Of a stretch of 64,000 nucleotides of DNA, positions 24,118 through 35,358 are shown in pieces (the stretch's first letter is position 1; each line of letters begins with the position of its first letter). The position numbers and the translations under genes are program-made. This DNA comes from Adiantum capillus-veneris (lineage: Eukaryota > Streptophyta > Polypodiopsida > Polypodiales > Pteridaceae), in NCBI GenBank assembly GCA_014529385.2, contig CM043959.1, positions 49,855,122 through 49,919,121 on the forward strand. The letters are read 5' to 3'. Under the pieces are notes generated by a model that saw only the letters and a list, made by a program, of their open reading frames with translations, was not told the DNA's origin and did not search any database.

Positions 24118-24750
24118 GTCTCTAATACCATGTGAGAGATACCCCTCCCAGGGGTCTATGATGATAATACACAATTTATACTTTTATACAATTTTTTCAT
24201 ATATAATTTCCAATATACATTATAGTTGCAGAAGCATTTTCATACGAGAGGAGTTTTCAGCATGTTATGAGACTAGGAACCTTCTTGTTTGTATGTGGTT
24301 TTAACAATAATTGGGATAGCTGGTGTAATGGTTATTTATGTGCTCTCTATTTGATTTTACTAATAGTGAGTTGATGACGATTTATAGATTGGAGTTTTGG
24401 CACTTGAAAAAGAGTCACTAGCAAATAATAACCCTCTTGGCAATTTTACCTTTGCACAATATTTTAGACGTTTTATTCAATAAGACGCTATGGCTGCTTG
24501 TAAGTAGCTCTAGTAAAACTCACCCTCATGGGACATGCAATAAGTGATGTGGTCCACTCAAGTACTAAAGTAAACTAGGTGTAAGAGAGGGGCCTCCAAT
24601 TTTGGCACCCAAAATCTTAAATAATAAATTAAATATCAAACTCCACAAGAAGGGGTCCGTGGAGTTTAAGACTACGATTCTAGGCCATTCACTTGCAAGA
24701 TTATTTTCTATCCTCTATTAGACTATTCTAAATCATGATGTGTACTCTCT
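24118..24750 (-). other. Probable LTR end with decayed primer site
   Basis: On the minus strand, TGGTATTAGAGAC (24118-24130) is close to the initiator-Met primer site TGGTATCAGAGCC and directly abuts CATGGT-side sequence starting TGTGAGAGATACCCC at 24131, a plausible LTR terminus. The element would read leftward. No coding region was found on its left, and the far LTR end is unknown. Confidence 0.35.
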
Positions 24751-25284
24751 AATCATGTCTACATCTCTTACAATCTCTTACACTCTATCTTTGTCAAATC
24801 TATTCTCTTTAAGTGTGTGTTGTCCTAGTTTAGGTGGTTTGTGTGTGTGTGTGTGTGTGTGTACTTGGAAATTGGAGGAGATGGTAAGAGGTTGACAGGG
24901 AAATGTGCAAGCAAGATTGAAATTGGAAGCAACCGTTCTTCCCTTCTACTCCTAGCAATGGTATTGGAGCTTTAAGTTCGAGAGAATCGACAATCAAAGT
25001 TAAATGTTAAGGAGAAATCATGTCTACTTCTCTTACAATCTCTTACACCCTATCTTTGTCAAATCTATTCTCTTTAAGTGTGTGTTGTCCTAGTTTAGGT
25101 GGTTTGTGTGTGTGTGTGTGTGTGTGTGTACTTGGAAATTGGAAGAGATGGTGAGAGGTTGACAGGGAAATGTGCAATCAAGATTGAAATTGGAAGCAAC
25201 CGTTCTTCCCTTCTCCTCCTAGCAATGGTATTGGAGCTTTAAGTTCGAGAGAATCGACAATCAAAGTTAAATGTTAAGGAGAAA
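24751..25284 (+). repeat. Tandem duplication of about 265 bp with a primer-site-like motif
   Basis: 24751-25015 and 25016-25284 are nearly identical, differing by a few substitutions and GT-run length (about 24839-24861 and 25105-25127). Each unit ends with CTCCTAGCAATGGTATTGG, then AGCTTTAAGTTCGAGAG. TGGTATTGGAGC is two mismatches from the initiator-Met primer site, so each unit may be an LTR end plus primer site duplicated together. Confidence 0.75.
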
Positions 25285-26149
25285 TTTATGACTTGTCAAC
25301 ATTAAGTTCCCAAATCATGTCTCATCGACAATCAATCAACAAATTAATCAATTAATCGTGCTTTAGGATCATCAAAATTTAGTATGTCAAGATTTTAAGT
25401 GAAAGTCAAAAGCTAAAATTATGGATTGTGAAGGTGAAAGGGCAAGAGTCAAAGAAACAAGAGATTTTGAAGATATTAAAAAGCGATGATTCAGAATCCG
25501 ACATCAAAGTATTCTGAAGAAAATTGTGAAAACCAAAATCTGGTGTAGGTAAAGAATAACAAGAAGAAATAGCTCTGAAGAAATTTTGAGTTTGGCTGTT
25601 AATTCAATGGAGTTGTGAAGCGGGGATAAGGTAAAGGAAAACTTTGAGATCTTTCAAAAAGCTTCCAAGGCTTATATGAGAACTTGAAACCGATGGAAAC
25701 TAAGCAATTCGGAGTCCATTAAGTTTCTCAAAAATTGTAGTGGACTCCAAGCTTTCTACTTTTTGCATCTGTAATCAGGAATACTTCAAGAGAATCAAAT
25801 GAAGAAGCTCAACCTTAAACAGTTTATTGCATCGGATTTCAACCCATGGAAATCAATCCCTTGCATCTCGTACAGCTCGTCAAACTGACTGTGTTGAAAA
25901 TTTCTCAAAACATAGTCTACAAGGTTTCTCAAGAAAACTAAGTAAGTCCACCTTCTGGGTCATGGGATTTAAACCCTTTGAATTGGTGCCATCATCCTCC
26001 CTTTTCCTGCGCGTTGTCGCTCTCTACTTCTGCTCACTACCCACCACAGGATTTATACTATTTTTTCTAGGCTTGAAAAAGTTATGGCTTATTTTAGCCC
26101 TTCAAATTGGTATGACTTGCCAGATTTGACTGCCCATTGAACCCTTAAT
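25285..26149. other. Unassigned interval
   Basis: A/G-rich sequence downstream of the primer-like motif at about 25222, possibly a decayed retroelement leader. No recognisable coding domain was found. The right edge is where the minus-strand RNase H fragment starts. Confidence 0.3.
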
Positions 26150-28700
26150 GCCACCCCTTCAAATCCTAAGCTTCCGAGAAGTATAAGCTACAGGCCTTCC
26201 TTCTTGAGTAAGGACTCCTCCTAATGCAAGGTTAATAGCATCTGTGATCACCTCGAATTCTTGGGTGAAATCTGGAAGTTTTAAGAGAGGTTCTCAAGCA
26301 AGATACTCCTTAAGCTGTTTGAAGCAAGATTCATGTTTTTCTTCCCAAAGTATCGTAGCTCCTTTCTTTAGCAAGTCGGTTAGTGGTGCAGCTTTAAGAG
26401 CATAGTCCTTTACAAAGATCCTATACCACCCTGTGATACCTAAGAACCCTCTGAATTTGGTTTGTGAAGTAGGTTGAGGCCATTCCACAATATCCTTGAC
26501 TTTGTCAAGGTCAACAGAGACTCCTTCAGGTGAAATGATAAACCCTAAGTAACAGACCTTAGGGGTAAAGAAGGTACATTTGCTTTTCTTTGCTACATCT
26601 TATTTCGCCGTAAAAGCTCTAACACTTTCCTAACATGTCCTTCATGCTCTTCTTCTGATTTGGAATAAATTAAGATATCCTCAAAGAATACTAGAACAAA
26701 ATCGTCCAAGAATTCTCTAAAGATATCGTGCATCAGATGATTGAAAGTTGCAGGAGCATTCGTAAGTCCAAAAGCCATCACTGGAAATTCGTAATGACCA
26801 TAACGAGTGTTGAAAGATGTTTTGGAGATATCAGCCTCCTCGATTCGAATTTGATGATAGCCAGATCAAAGATCGATCTTTGTGAATATTTTGGCTCCAT
26901 GTAATTTGTCCAGCATCTCATCAATATGAGGAATTGGATATTTATTCTTGATGGTAACCTGATTTAAGCCCCTATAATCTACGCAAAGTCGAAGAGAGCC
27001 ATCCTTTTTCTTTTGGAAGAGAACAAGTGCACCCCATGGAGATGTACTAGGTCGGATAAACCCTTGCTCAATCAACTGCTTGAGCTGCTCCTTGAGTTCT
27101 ATAGCCTCTGGAAGTGACATCTTGTACGGCGCTCTTGAGACTGGTTCACTACCTGGAAAAATTTTGATTTCATGGTCTACCTCCCTAGGTGGTGGTAGTT
27201 CAGAAAGTTCAGTGGGGAAAACATCCGAAAGTTATTCTAGCCACATTGGTTCACGGTTGGAAGAAGATTTTTCTACTTTGTTTAGCTTGACTACAAAAAT
27301 TTGTTGACCCTTGCGTAACCCTTTCAAAAGACGATTAGCTTTGACCAAGTAAGCTTTTGGTCGTCCATTCTGGCCTTGAATAGTGACTTCTTGACCTTGG
27401 TTGTCCACAAAAGTAACACTTCCTTGGGCACAATGGATATTGGCATTATGACTGGTTAACCAATCCATTCCAAGAATTCCATCATAGATTCCTATGGGTG
27501 AGGTTCTAAAAGTAGCAAAAGTAGAATATTCTCCCAACTTGAAATCTATTTTTCCCTCAGTGTACTGAGATAACACCTCCTTTCCATTGGATAATTCAAT
27601 TCTCATCTTTCTTGCAGGGTGTTGATTAAATCCTAACCTCCTTAAACATTTAGGTGACAAGAAAGAATGAGTACTACCACAATCAATAAGAAGATCAAAT
27701 TTTTCACCTTGGTGATTTGCAGGTGTTTGAATGATAGCATATTGTTGTCTTGCTCTTGGGTTATCAATTGCAGCATGTAGAGTTGCTCTTTCCTCTTGTT
27801 CTTCTCTCAATGTTGGTTCTCCTATGATAGCATTGACTCTGGCAGCCATTCCGCGCCCTCGACCTCGTCCTCCATTTCTTCCTCCACGATTTATTATTTG
27901 GCATCGTCCTCTAGCTCGATTAGGTGTATTTGTTGCGGAGACTCGCCTAGGACATACATTCCTGAAATGTCCTAGCTCGTTGTATTCATAGCATCTAAGA
28001 TCTGCATTTTGAGCTCCATTTGCTGAAGCTACAACTATTGGATGAGTTTGGTGAACTGGGTGAACTTGCCTTTGGTTCCACATCATAATCCGTCCTCTTC
28101 TTCTAGCATTCCTTGTATTTCCATTTCGTACCCTTTGAGAGTTTGACATCTCTTTAGCTAAGGGTTTAGCTCTTAAAAGAGAATCTTGCAAATTTACAGG
28201 CCTCATGGCTTCTAGACCTGTATTTAAAGGAGCATTTAGCCCTTGGCAGAAACGGGCTACTTGTTGATCTGCGGTCATTGGCGGAGAATAGCGCCTAAGA
28301 GTTACAAATTTGGATTAGTATTCTTCCACTGTAAGATGAAACTGACGTAAGTTGAAGAATTCATTCATCTTAAGGGATTTGTGTGTAGGTGGAAGATAAC
28401 GTCCTTTAACATCATACTTAATGTCTTCCCAAGTTTGAGTGTTTTGAGCTACTTGATTATCTTTGCAGTGTTGTTTTCACCCAAGCTTGGCATCCCCCGT
28501 GAGACGAAACATAGCCAACATTGCTTGGTTATCGGGAGTAGTACCAACAGCAGTAGCAAAATAATCCTCCATCTCTTCGAGCCACACTTCAGCATCACGC
28601 TCAACTAGGTCTCCTTCCCCTTTGAAAGAGGGAAGTTTAGCTTGCTTGAGAAGTAGCTTTTTCTCTTGAAGATATGTGTACACCACACTCTGTGCAATAT
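26150..28700 (-). pseudogene. Truncated Ty3/gypsy gag-protease-RT-RNase H
   Basis: Read leftward. The gag start is at 28477-28686 (KLPSFKGEGDLVERDAEVWLE). The gag C-terminus and knuckle at 27232-28278 read CYEYNELGHFRNVC, with the second Cys of the CCHC knuckle replaced by Tyr. The protease active site is LLIDCGSTHSFL, and its end reads IGIYDGILGMDWL. RT N-terminal block: 26866-27120 ([20 protein letters not shown]). RT palm: 26593-26781 ([13 protein letters not shown], with FFEDILIY at the active site where D-D is usual). Connection: 26294-26488. RNase H start: near 26150-26280 (FEVITDAINLALGGVL). Integrase is absent, so the element is cut off at about 26150. Several stops and frameshifts are present. 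It is related to the fragment at 578-2270. Confidence 0.88.
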
Positions 28701-28865
28701 AGATTAAGTGAAACTTTATTGGATACTCTAACTTTAATCCACTTTAAGGCAAGACTTGATCAGAAAATAATTAAAAAAAAAGATAATATTAATCCTAACT
28801 TTATTTATATACACATTATTTACTACCAAGGTTGGCAGTCTTTAGGTACAAGGATTGTAATGTCT

Positions 28866-29258
28866 CTATATTTTGAGTTTAGTGACTACAAAAGGATAGG
28901 ATAAAGGATCAAAATAATAAGTTTCTTTTGACCCTTGAAAGCTACGAGATACACATATGGGTCGAATCCTACCACCATGGATAACTTTTGTAACTTGGTT
29001 ATAGACCCATTGTGTCTGAGATATCTTTTCTCCTCCCAAGGTAATGGTAGCATCCGGATTCTTAGTACCAATGAAAAGATAAACTTCGATGAATTTTAAC
29101 TCCTCTGCCCATCGAAGTTTCTTGAGGTTGGTATCCATGCACCATATCTTGTCAACATCCATGTTATAGATTCTTCCAGATGGACTCCAGTTGATGCCCC
29201 ATCCTCTATGCACACTTGGGATAGGTGGTGCAAACACCCTATTCAAAATCATCATCAC
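28866..29258 (-). CDS. Leader ORF between primer site and gag
   Basis: A 130-codon frame on the minus strand beginning with ATG codons at 29258. It lies about 230 nt inside the primer site and about 180 nt upstream of gag, in the same orientation. No known domain is recognised. Visible blocks are VFAPPIPSVHRGWGINW, a WCMD stretch, ISQTQWVYNQVTKVI, then ETYYFDPLSYPFVV. It is loosely similar to the frame at 17985-18386, which has the same position relative to gag. It could be an accessory protein or an N-terminal gag extension that has lost its frame. The surrounding element is dead, so present function is doubtful. Confidence 0.4.
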   Translation of the reverse strand: MMMILNRVFAPPIPSVHRGWGINWSPSGRIYNMDVDKIWCMDTNLKKLRWAEELKFIEVYLFIGTKNPDATITLGGEKISQTQWVYNQVTKVIHGGRIRPICVSRSFQGSKETYYFDPLSYPFVVTKLKI

Positions 29259-29486
29259 CCTTTTTCAAAACTGATAATTTGGTGATTGGCATGCATTTTC
29301 AAACATGATGGTGAACACGTGGAATTTATGGTAGGATGAATGAACATTTTCCTGTACCAGGAAAGTTCAGTCTTCAATACCATATAAAAACTCAAAACAA
29401 TTTTTCTAGGTTCTTCTATTATTTCAATCATTCACATCCTTCAATATCCAAACATCAATCTAAAAACCTCCCCAAGCTTTAACCTA

Positions 29487-29499
29487 GGCTCTGATACTA
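29487..29499 (-). promoter_or_regulatory. Primer-binding site (initiator tRNA-Met type)
   Basis: Minus-strand TAGTATCAGAGCC matches the initiator-Met primer site TGGTATCAGAGCC at 12 of 13 bases. It is one base from an LTR terminus whose plus-strand reading starts TGTGAGGTCC at 29501. It ties the leader ORF and gag on its left to the LTR on its right. Confidence 0.75.
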
Positions 29500-31164
29500 G
29501 TGTGAGGTCCCTGCCCATTTTTGAGAGGAGCGGAGTACCTTTGATAGGTCTCCAATCGTGAAAAAGAAAAACCAACGGAAATTTCCTTAGCTACTACGTA
29601 GCCACGGGCATGAAATGTTAGTGAAGGATTGGTCCTATCTCGCTATGGTGGAGCGTGACCGCCATAACCGTATCTAAAAACTATCTATAATCAATTATAC
29701 CTAAAAGTATAAATCTTAGAGTGACCAACCTGTGCGCTTTTTTCCCCATGTTTCAGAAGCACAACCGCCAAGGTTTGTCTCTTTTAAGATTTATGACTAA
29801 TAAAAAACATTTTTAGCATTGGAAAGTTACCCGACTCATCGGGTCCACCCGTCCATAGAATGATACCGTCGGGGTATCATTCTCCCACTTTCCACACCAC
29901 ACTCACCCTTCTTTTGTTCTCTAATTACTACTACACTGTTTAAACATACATGTTCCTTTACTTTATTTATGATACTGTTTCGTTAAAACAACCCTTCAAA
30001 CAGTATTACAAACAATAGTCAAACAAGAAGTCGTCCAATTTTAAACCAACAACCCTTGGATTAGGTTCACTCAAGAATCTCTACTGGCGCTATTATGTCC
30101 GATCGGTATATACATTATTTATAAAAACCCTTGTCCTCATGAGCGTCCCATACCGCTCGACAAGTACACATTTTGCTAATCTGAACGTACTTCCGCCAGA
30201 GCAACAACGGTGTCAATTTGGGCGTCATCCTCACGCCACAACAAAACAAACCTGCAGTATCCAGCTGGGCTAATCTGGGTGTACTCCCACCACAGCATCA
30301 GCGGTGCCATCCTAGGCGTCATTTCACGTCTCGGTAACTGCCACATAATACTAGCGCTAATAAGTAGAGAGACTTGAGAGAAACCCTACCAAAGGTTTTG
30401 GACAAACATTCTTTCCTATAGCAACCAGTTTAGCTAGACAATCTTTCCTACTGGTCAAACATATGCCAAGTTTCTTGGGGTTAAGCCCTTGGTTTCGGTC
30501 CATGTTTTCTTTTCATAAGGTAAATAATATATTCCTATGGTCTCGCATATGCAATGATGCATAACTTGAAACTGCAATACTAACCTGTACCATAGCTCCG
30601 ACTGATCCGATTGGTGGAGACATAACATGTTCCGCAGGAGTTCCACCGTTACTTGTACCAGCTTCATGATCATTAGCGCCTTGTGTTCGAGCACGCTTTG
30701 GAGCTTTTTTTTTTGTACTACACTTACGTTATACACTTAGAACTTTAAATTGGTCAATTTCCCTAGTAGTCTCCTTGTTTCCAAAGAGAATTTGTAATTT
30801 GAACCCTCACCCACTCGGATTCACACTTAGTGTTGTTGTTCTATATCTAATTTCTATACATCAAATATTTGTTAATCTTAATTAATCAAAAATTAAGTGT
30901 GTAAACTACGAGTGAAATTTTAGGACTACATTACTTTTATGCATGACATTTCTAATCCAATTCTAACTTCAATTTCTATACTTCAACTAAATCAATTTTT
31001 TAATATTTTTAAAAATTCTACTTAATCTAATTGACAATAAAATTGTTGAATGATAATTTCATCATGTATAATAAGAATATGATGAGTTCTCTTATGTATT
31101 AACTTTCAAATAACTATGCATAAGTTAATAGTGAAGATGTACTAACTAGAGAGAGTAGGTATAC

Positions 31165-31700
31165 TTAGAGAGATTAGAGTAAGAGAAAACATATACACAC
31201 ATCTTTTCTAAAGTTAATTGAATCTTACTAATCCATTAGAAGATTAGAGTAAAAGAGAACACACACACATCCTTTTCTAAAGCTAATTGAATCTTACTAA
31301 TCCATTAGAAGATTAGAGTAAAAAGGGAACACACACACATCCTTTTCTAAAGCTAATTGAATCTTACTAATCTATTAGAGAGATTAGAGTAAGAGAAAAT
31401 ATACACACACATAATTCCTAAAGTTAGTTGAATCCTACTAATCTATTAGAGAAATTAGAGTAAGAGATAGAACACACACACACACATCCTTCTTAAAGCT
31501 AATTGAATCTTACTAATGTATTAGAGAGATTAGAGTAAAAGATAGCACACACACACACATATCCTTCTTAAAACTAATTAAATCTTACTAATCTATTAGA
31601 GAGATTAGAGTAAGAGATAGCATACACACACACATAGCTAATTGAATCTTACTAATCTATTAGAGAGATTAGAGTAAGAGATAGCACACATACATCATTC
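31165..31700 (-). repeat. Tandem array of eight units of about 70 bp with imperfect hairpins
   Basis: GATTAGAGT or its variant starts at 31172, 31242, 31311, 31382, 31452, 31529, 31602 and 31668. Each unit holds an AC run, CTAAAGCTAATTGAATC, and the arms TCTTACTAATCT and AGATTAGAGTAAGA, which are near-complementary. It lies just downstream (minus sense) of the TATA box, so it would be transcribed in the LTR. Confidence 0.8.
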
Positions 31701-31860
31701 CTAAAGTTATTTGAATGCTTAATTAATACGCACCTTATTAGTCCACTATAGTTTTCGCTCTCTTAGTGGTTTGTGGACGCCTTCTCTCTAAGAGAAGTGG
31801 CAGCACTTCGTGAGCGCTATAGAGGCAATCTCTATGTCTAAAGTGTGAGCATGGATGCTC

Positions 31861-31869
31861 TATTTATAG
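31861..31869 (-). promoter_or_regulatory. LTR TATA box
   Basis: Minus-strand CTATAAATA, followed by GAGCATCCATGCTCACAC. It is a typical plant TATA context inside the LTR, with transcription directed leftward toward the primer site and gag. Confidence 0.55.
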
Positions 31870-32469
31870 TAAAAAAGAAAAGGTCCAGATTTTTTCTCAA
31901 AGAAAAAATAATTTTTTTTTACATTTTTTTAAATTAAAAAATATTTTTTTTTTTCCTCAAGAATCATACCCGCGTTTTTGGTACCCTTGTGGTACCCATC
32001 AGCTTGACCACTTTGTCATTATCATCAAAAGATATGGCCACACAAGCCCTCCTCATTAAGATTAGTGAAGACTAGCCTCTCCTTTTCATGTGACAGTGTG
32101 TCCCACTTTGTCCCCTCCTATGTGAGTCCATGTGCCTTCATTTGTCATCCCTGTGTATTCTTTTGTCTTTATAATTATTTTATTTATTTCTTTATAATGA
32201 TAATTTACTTTACATTTTTAAGTTAAACTTTACAGTCTTATATTAACTTTACAGTAGTAAAAGAAAATTCTACAATCAATAAATAAGTCTTACAATAAGT
32301 TAATTAGTAATTCATATAGTTAAACATGTCAAAATTTTGTAGCGTAAATTTTAAATTCTAGGTTTTCTTAGCCTACGATTCATAATTTGAACTCGAATAT
32401 CTTAAATAATGAGTGATGGAAAAAAAAATTCAAATGCGTAATAGAACTTGTGTGAAATTCGAAAGTAGA

Positions 32470-32757
32470 GACCTTACACTTGTAGAGCACCTTACCGTGC
32501 AAATCCAATTGCAAATAGGAAGATACAAACTCAAATCAGTGACTTGCTTGATCGAGGACTTATATGGCCTAGTAGTTACCTTACGACACTCCAGTACTCT
32601 TGTTAAGAAGAAAATGGAACCTTTTGTATGTGTATTGACTACAAGGCTTTAAACAAGATCACCATCAAGAATAGGTTCCCTACTCATAGAGTGGATGATC
32701 TGTTAGACAAATTGAAAGGGGCAAACATTTTCATCAAAATTTATGTAAGATCCCCAA
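32470..32757 (+). pseudogene. Ty3/gypsy reverse transcriptase N-terminal fragment
   Basis: The plus strand encodes, with frameshifts, QISDLLDRGLIWPSS, a PVLL-type block, IDYKALNKITIKNRFPTHR, VDDLLDKLKGANIFIKI and possibly a degraded D-L-R-S-G start. The RT palm and the rest of pol are missing. Its orientation is opposite to the LTR on its left and the same as the larger element starting near 35359. It ends in AT-rich repeats. Confidence 0.75.
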
Positions 32758-32857
32758 TTTTTGGGTCTCTTTTGAAAATAAGAAAAATAACTTTCAATGT
32801 CTATTTTGTCAAATTCCGGTTTAGAATGCTTGCTTGACAATATTGTAAGGTTCTAAG

Positions 32858-33250
32858 TGAAAAGCAAGGTCGTTTCCATCTTCTAGTAGATCAGACAGAC
32901 GTTTGGTTCAGTTTTGAAAAAATCCGCTATTTTTAGCATTTTCATGCTTTTTATGCTTTTAGGTGCTTTTTTTGCAAGAAGCAGGGTCAGATCCTCAACT
33001 ATACGTGTTCCTGGGAAGCTATGGCTCAATTTGTAAAAATATGCTTTTTGAGTGCTTTTCAACTATTTTTAGATTTAAATAATTTTTAGTACTTTTTAGT
33101 GAAAAGCAAGTCCACTTTCTTATTCTAGTTGACAAGGAAAACCTGTGGTTGAATTTTTGAAAATTTTACTTTTTTTTCTCCTTATGCTATTTTTAGCTTT
33201 TCGTGCTTTTCGGGGTTTTTGAAAAGCAATGTGCTTTTTAGGATGACCTA
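32858..33250 (+). repeat. Degenerate tandem repeat, about 120 bp, three copies
   Basis: Units beginning GTGAAAAGCAAG (32858 and 33101) or GCAAGAAGCAGGGTC (about 32976) each contain TTTTGAAAA followed by repeated TGCTTTT/ATTTTTAGC words. They are strongly diverged. They lie between the RT fragment and the palindrome array and may be part of the leader or LTR of the element at 35359. Confidence 0.45.
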
Positions 33251-33892
33251 AACATAAAAATATTAATTTTAGTCTTCGTTGGATTTAAAAATGTCTACAT
33301 TGAAAAAAAACAAGATTTTTACGAGAACTATTTTTATAAAAAGTAGTACCGTAAATATGCAAGGGGAGTGCGAGAAAGTCATAATTATGTCAGATATCAT
33401 GGTGCAGCATAGTCTAGTCTCATTAGTTGGTGGTCAGATACTGTTCAATTGGTCAGTTTTACTGTAAAAATCGAATGGTAAGTGGGAGAGTTGACCACCA
33501 AAAGCCAAGCCTTGTTTTTAGAAAAGTCCCAAAAGTTGTGCAGCTATTCTTGGCAGTGGGATCTCAGAACATTGCTCTCTCTAGAAGAATCAATTGTGTG
33601 AGTTGTTTATGTGAAGTTGAAGAATTTCAGGTCTACAACTTCAAATAGCATTAAAAGACTGTCAACCACTCAATCCGGTTGGAGCTTATGCTTTAAAAGT
33701 TATATGGACTAGTGGGTAAACTTAAGGACGCATTTAAAGTAAAATTTCAAGAGTTTGCAAAAGCTCAAAATATTTACTTTTTCTTGATATTTTAGACCAA
33801 ATTAAGTTTTGAATTGACTTAAGAGGCTTGAAATAGATCATAAAAAGATTGTCCACTGAAGACGTTGAAAAAAGTGCTCATTTTAGGCCAAA

Positions 33893-34759
33893 GTAAATAA
33901 TCGTGATTATTTACTTTCAACTTAAAAGTAATCAAGGTTGATACAAGAGCCTCTATGCATGTGTACAAACATCTTTTGTAAAGGCCCATAGAATTTGGAT
34001 CACCAAACTGACCAAAACCTTTGTAAAAATTAAAATCAGTACTGATTGTCAAAAACTTGAGTGTGAATTGGAAAACTTTTGTTCAAACTTAGTGAAACTT
34101 GACTCAGAGGCTTAATATATTGAAGTGTTAAACAAGTGTACATGCTTTGTTTACCAAAAATATGCAAAAATATGTCAGAAGTAAATAATTGCGATTATTT
34201 ACTTTTGTCCTATTTCTGAACTTTTTTTACCAACCCAGCATACCAGTAGTTTTAGCATGTTTTATTAAGCCCACAATCAAATTTGATAAGATTTGGATCG
34301 TTGAAGTAGAGATTGTGGCCAAATTTGTAAAGTCAGTCTGCAGACACAAAACTGTTGACCATTTGAATAGGGATTATCCGAACTTGATGAAACTTGGATA
34401 GGGAGCTTAAGTTGAGCTGCTTAACCATTCTGTGTCAACATTGTGGCAAAAAGTTGCACAAAAATAGTAGGGGTAAATAATCGCGATTATTTACATCTGC
34501 TTTACAAAATTGGATATTTTTGCACATTTGAGTATACCACAAAAGTCAAGCATATCAAGTAGACCACACAAATCAAATTTGGTGAAATTTGGATCACAAA
34601 AGTGAGACTTAAGCCAGATTCTCAAAAATTGTTGATAACTTGGACATTATTTGTTCAAACTTAGTGAAACTTATCCACGACCATAAGAGGTTAAATACTT
34701 AGCAAAACAATCAAAAAAGTGTAAAAAATTGAACAAACTAAATAATCACAATTATTTAC
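33893..34759 (+). repeat. Tandem repeat of about 285 bp built around a 22-bp palindrome
   Basis: Palindrome copies lie at 33893-33914, 34181-34202, 34473-34494 and 34738-34759 (spacings 288, 292, 265). The third is perfect: half-arm GTAAATAATCG followed by its reverse complement. The first, second and fourth carry one to three changes near the centre. Between them, AAATTTGRTRARATTTGGATC, a GTTGACCATTTG-type block and AACTTAGTGAAACTT recur in order. No coding sense was found. Confidence 0.8.
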
Positions 34760-35358
34760 CTCTGATACACAGAGACAAAATTTTAAACTTTTGAGCTTGT
34801 ACAGTCTTAGAACAACATAATACAAGGCCACCGGTCAATTTTGGGTTCAATCGGATCCAAATTAGTACATGTTGACTCAGTTTCCAGGTTGCAGATTAGT
34901 ACTTTGGATTTTTGTAAAAGTAGAATAATCTGAAAGTCTCAATTGCTAGCTCAGTTTAGCTCAAATTGAATTGATATACATAGACCAGTCACAATAGTTA
35001 GCAAAAACTGTAGAGTCTTTGTGAAAGAATAACGAACTTGATTAAAATTGATATTGGAATCAGGTTGCAGACAAGGAATTGAAAGCTTGACAGGAGATGC
35101 ATTTGAAGAAACTGATAACAAGTCAGTCCGATGGTAAGTACTCTATTTAGGGCTTCACAAGTACGTATGAGCCTTATATCTGGTTGTATACTAGAAAATC
35201 AAGGCATATTTGGAGAGACTGCTACTAGCTTATCCACCAAAGAGAGTGTGAATTAACCTGATCACTTTGAAACTATCTTTGAAGAAGTCTCAGACACATT
35301 TTTAGAATCAACATCTAAAATGTCTTCCTATTAAACTCATTCAGGAATCGGAACGGCA
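34760..35358 (+). other. Probable leader of the plus-strand element
   Basis: AT-rich sequence between the palindrome array and the first gag-like frame. I could not identify a primer-binding site or an LTR terminus here, so the 5' end of the element remains open. Confidence 0.35.

Larger units (their letters stand above)
29501..31950 (-). repeat. 5' LTR of the truncated element (outer end uncertain)
   Basis: Starts at the terminus next to the primer site and runs rightward. A minus-strand TATA box lies at 31861-31869, with a tandem array downstream of it. A duplicated block of about 93 bp lies near 30176-30330 (GCTAATCTG...GTACT...CC...CAGAGCA/CAGCATCA...GGCGTCAT). The outer TG end was not located; it must be left of the RT fragment at about 32470. 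No partner 3' LTR was found because the element is truncated. Confidence 0.55.

Noticed and set aside
32744..32770. Possible LTR start TGTAAGATCCCC
   Set aside because: The bases also fit a decayed continuation of the RT fragment (I-K-I-x-x-R-S), and no partner LTR or target duplication was found.
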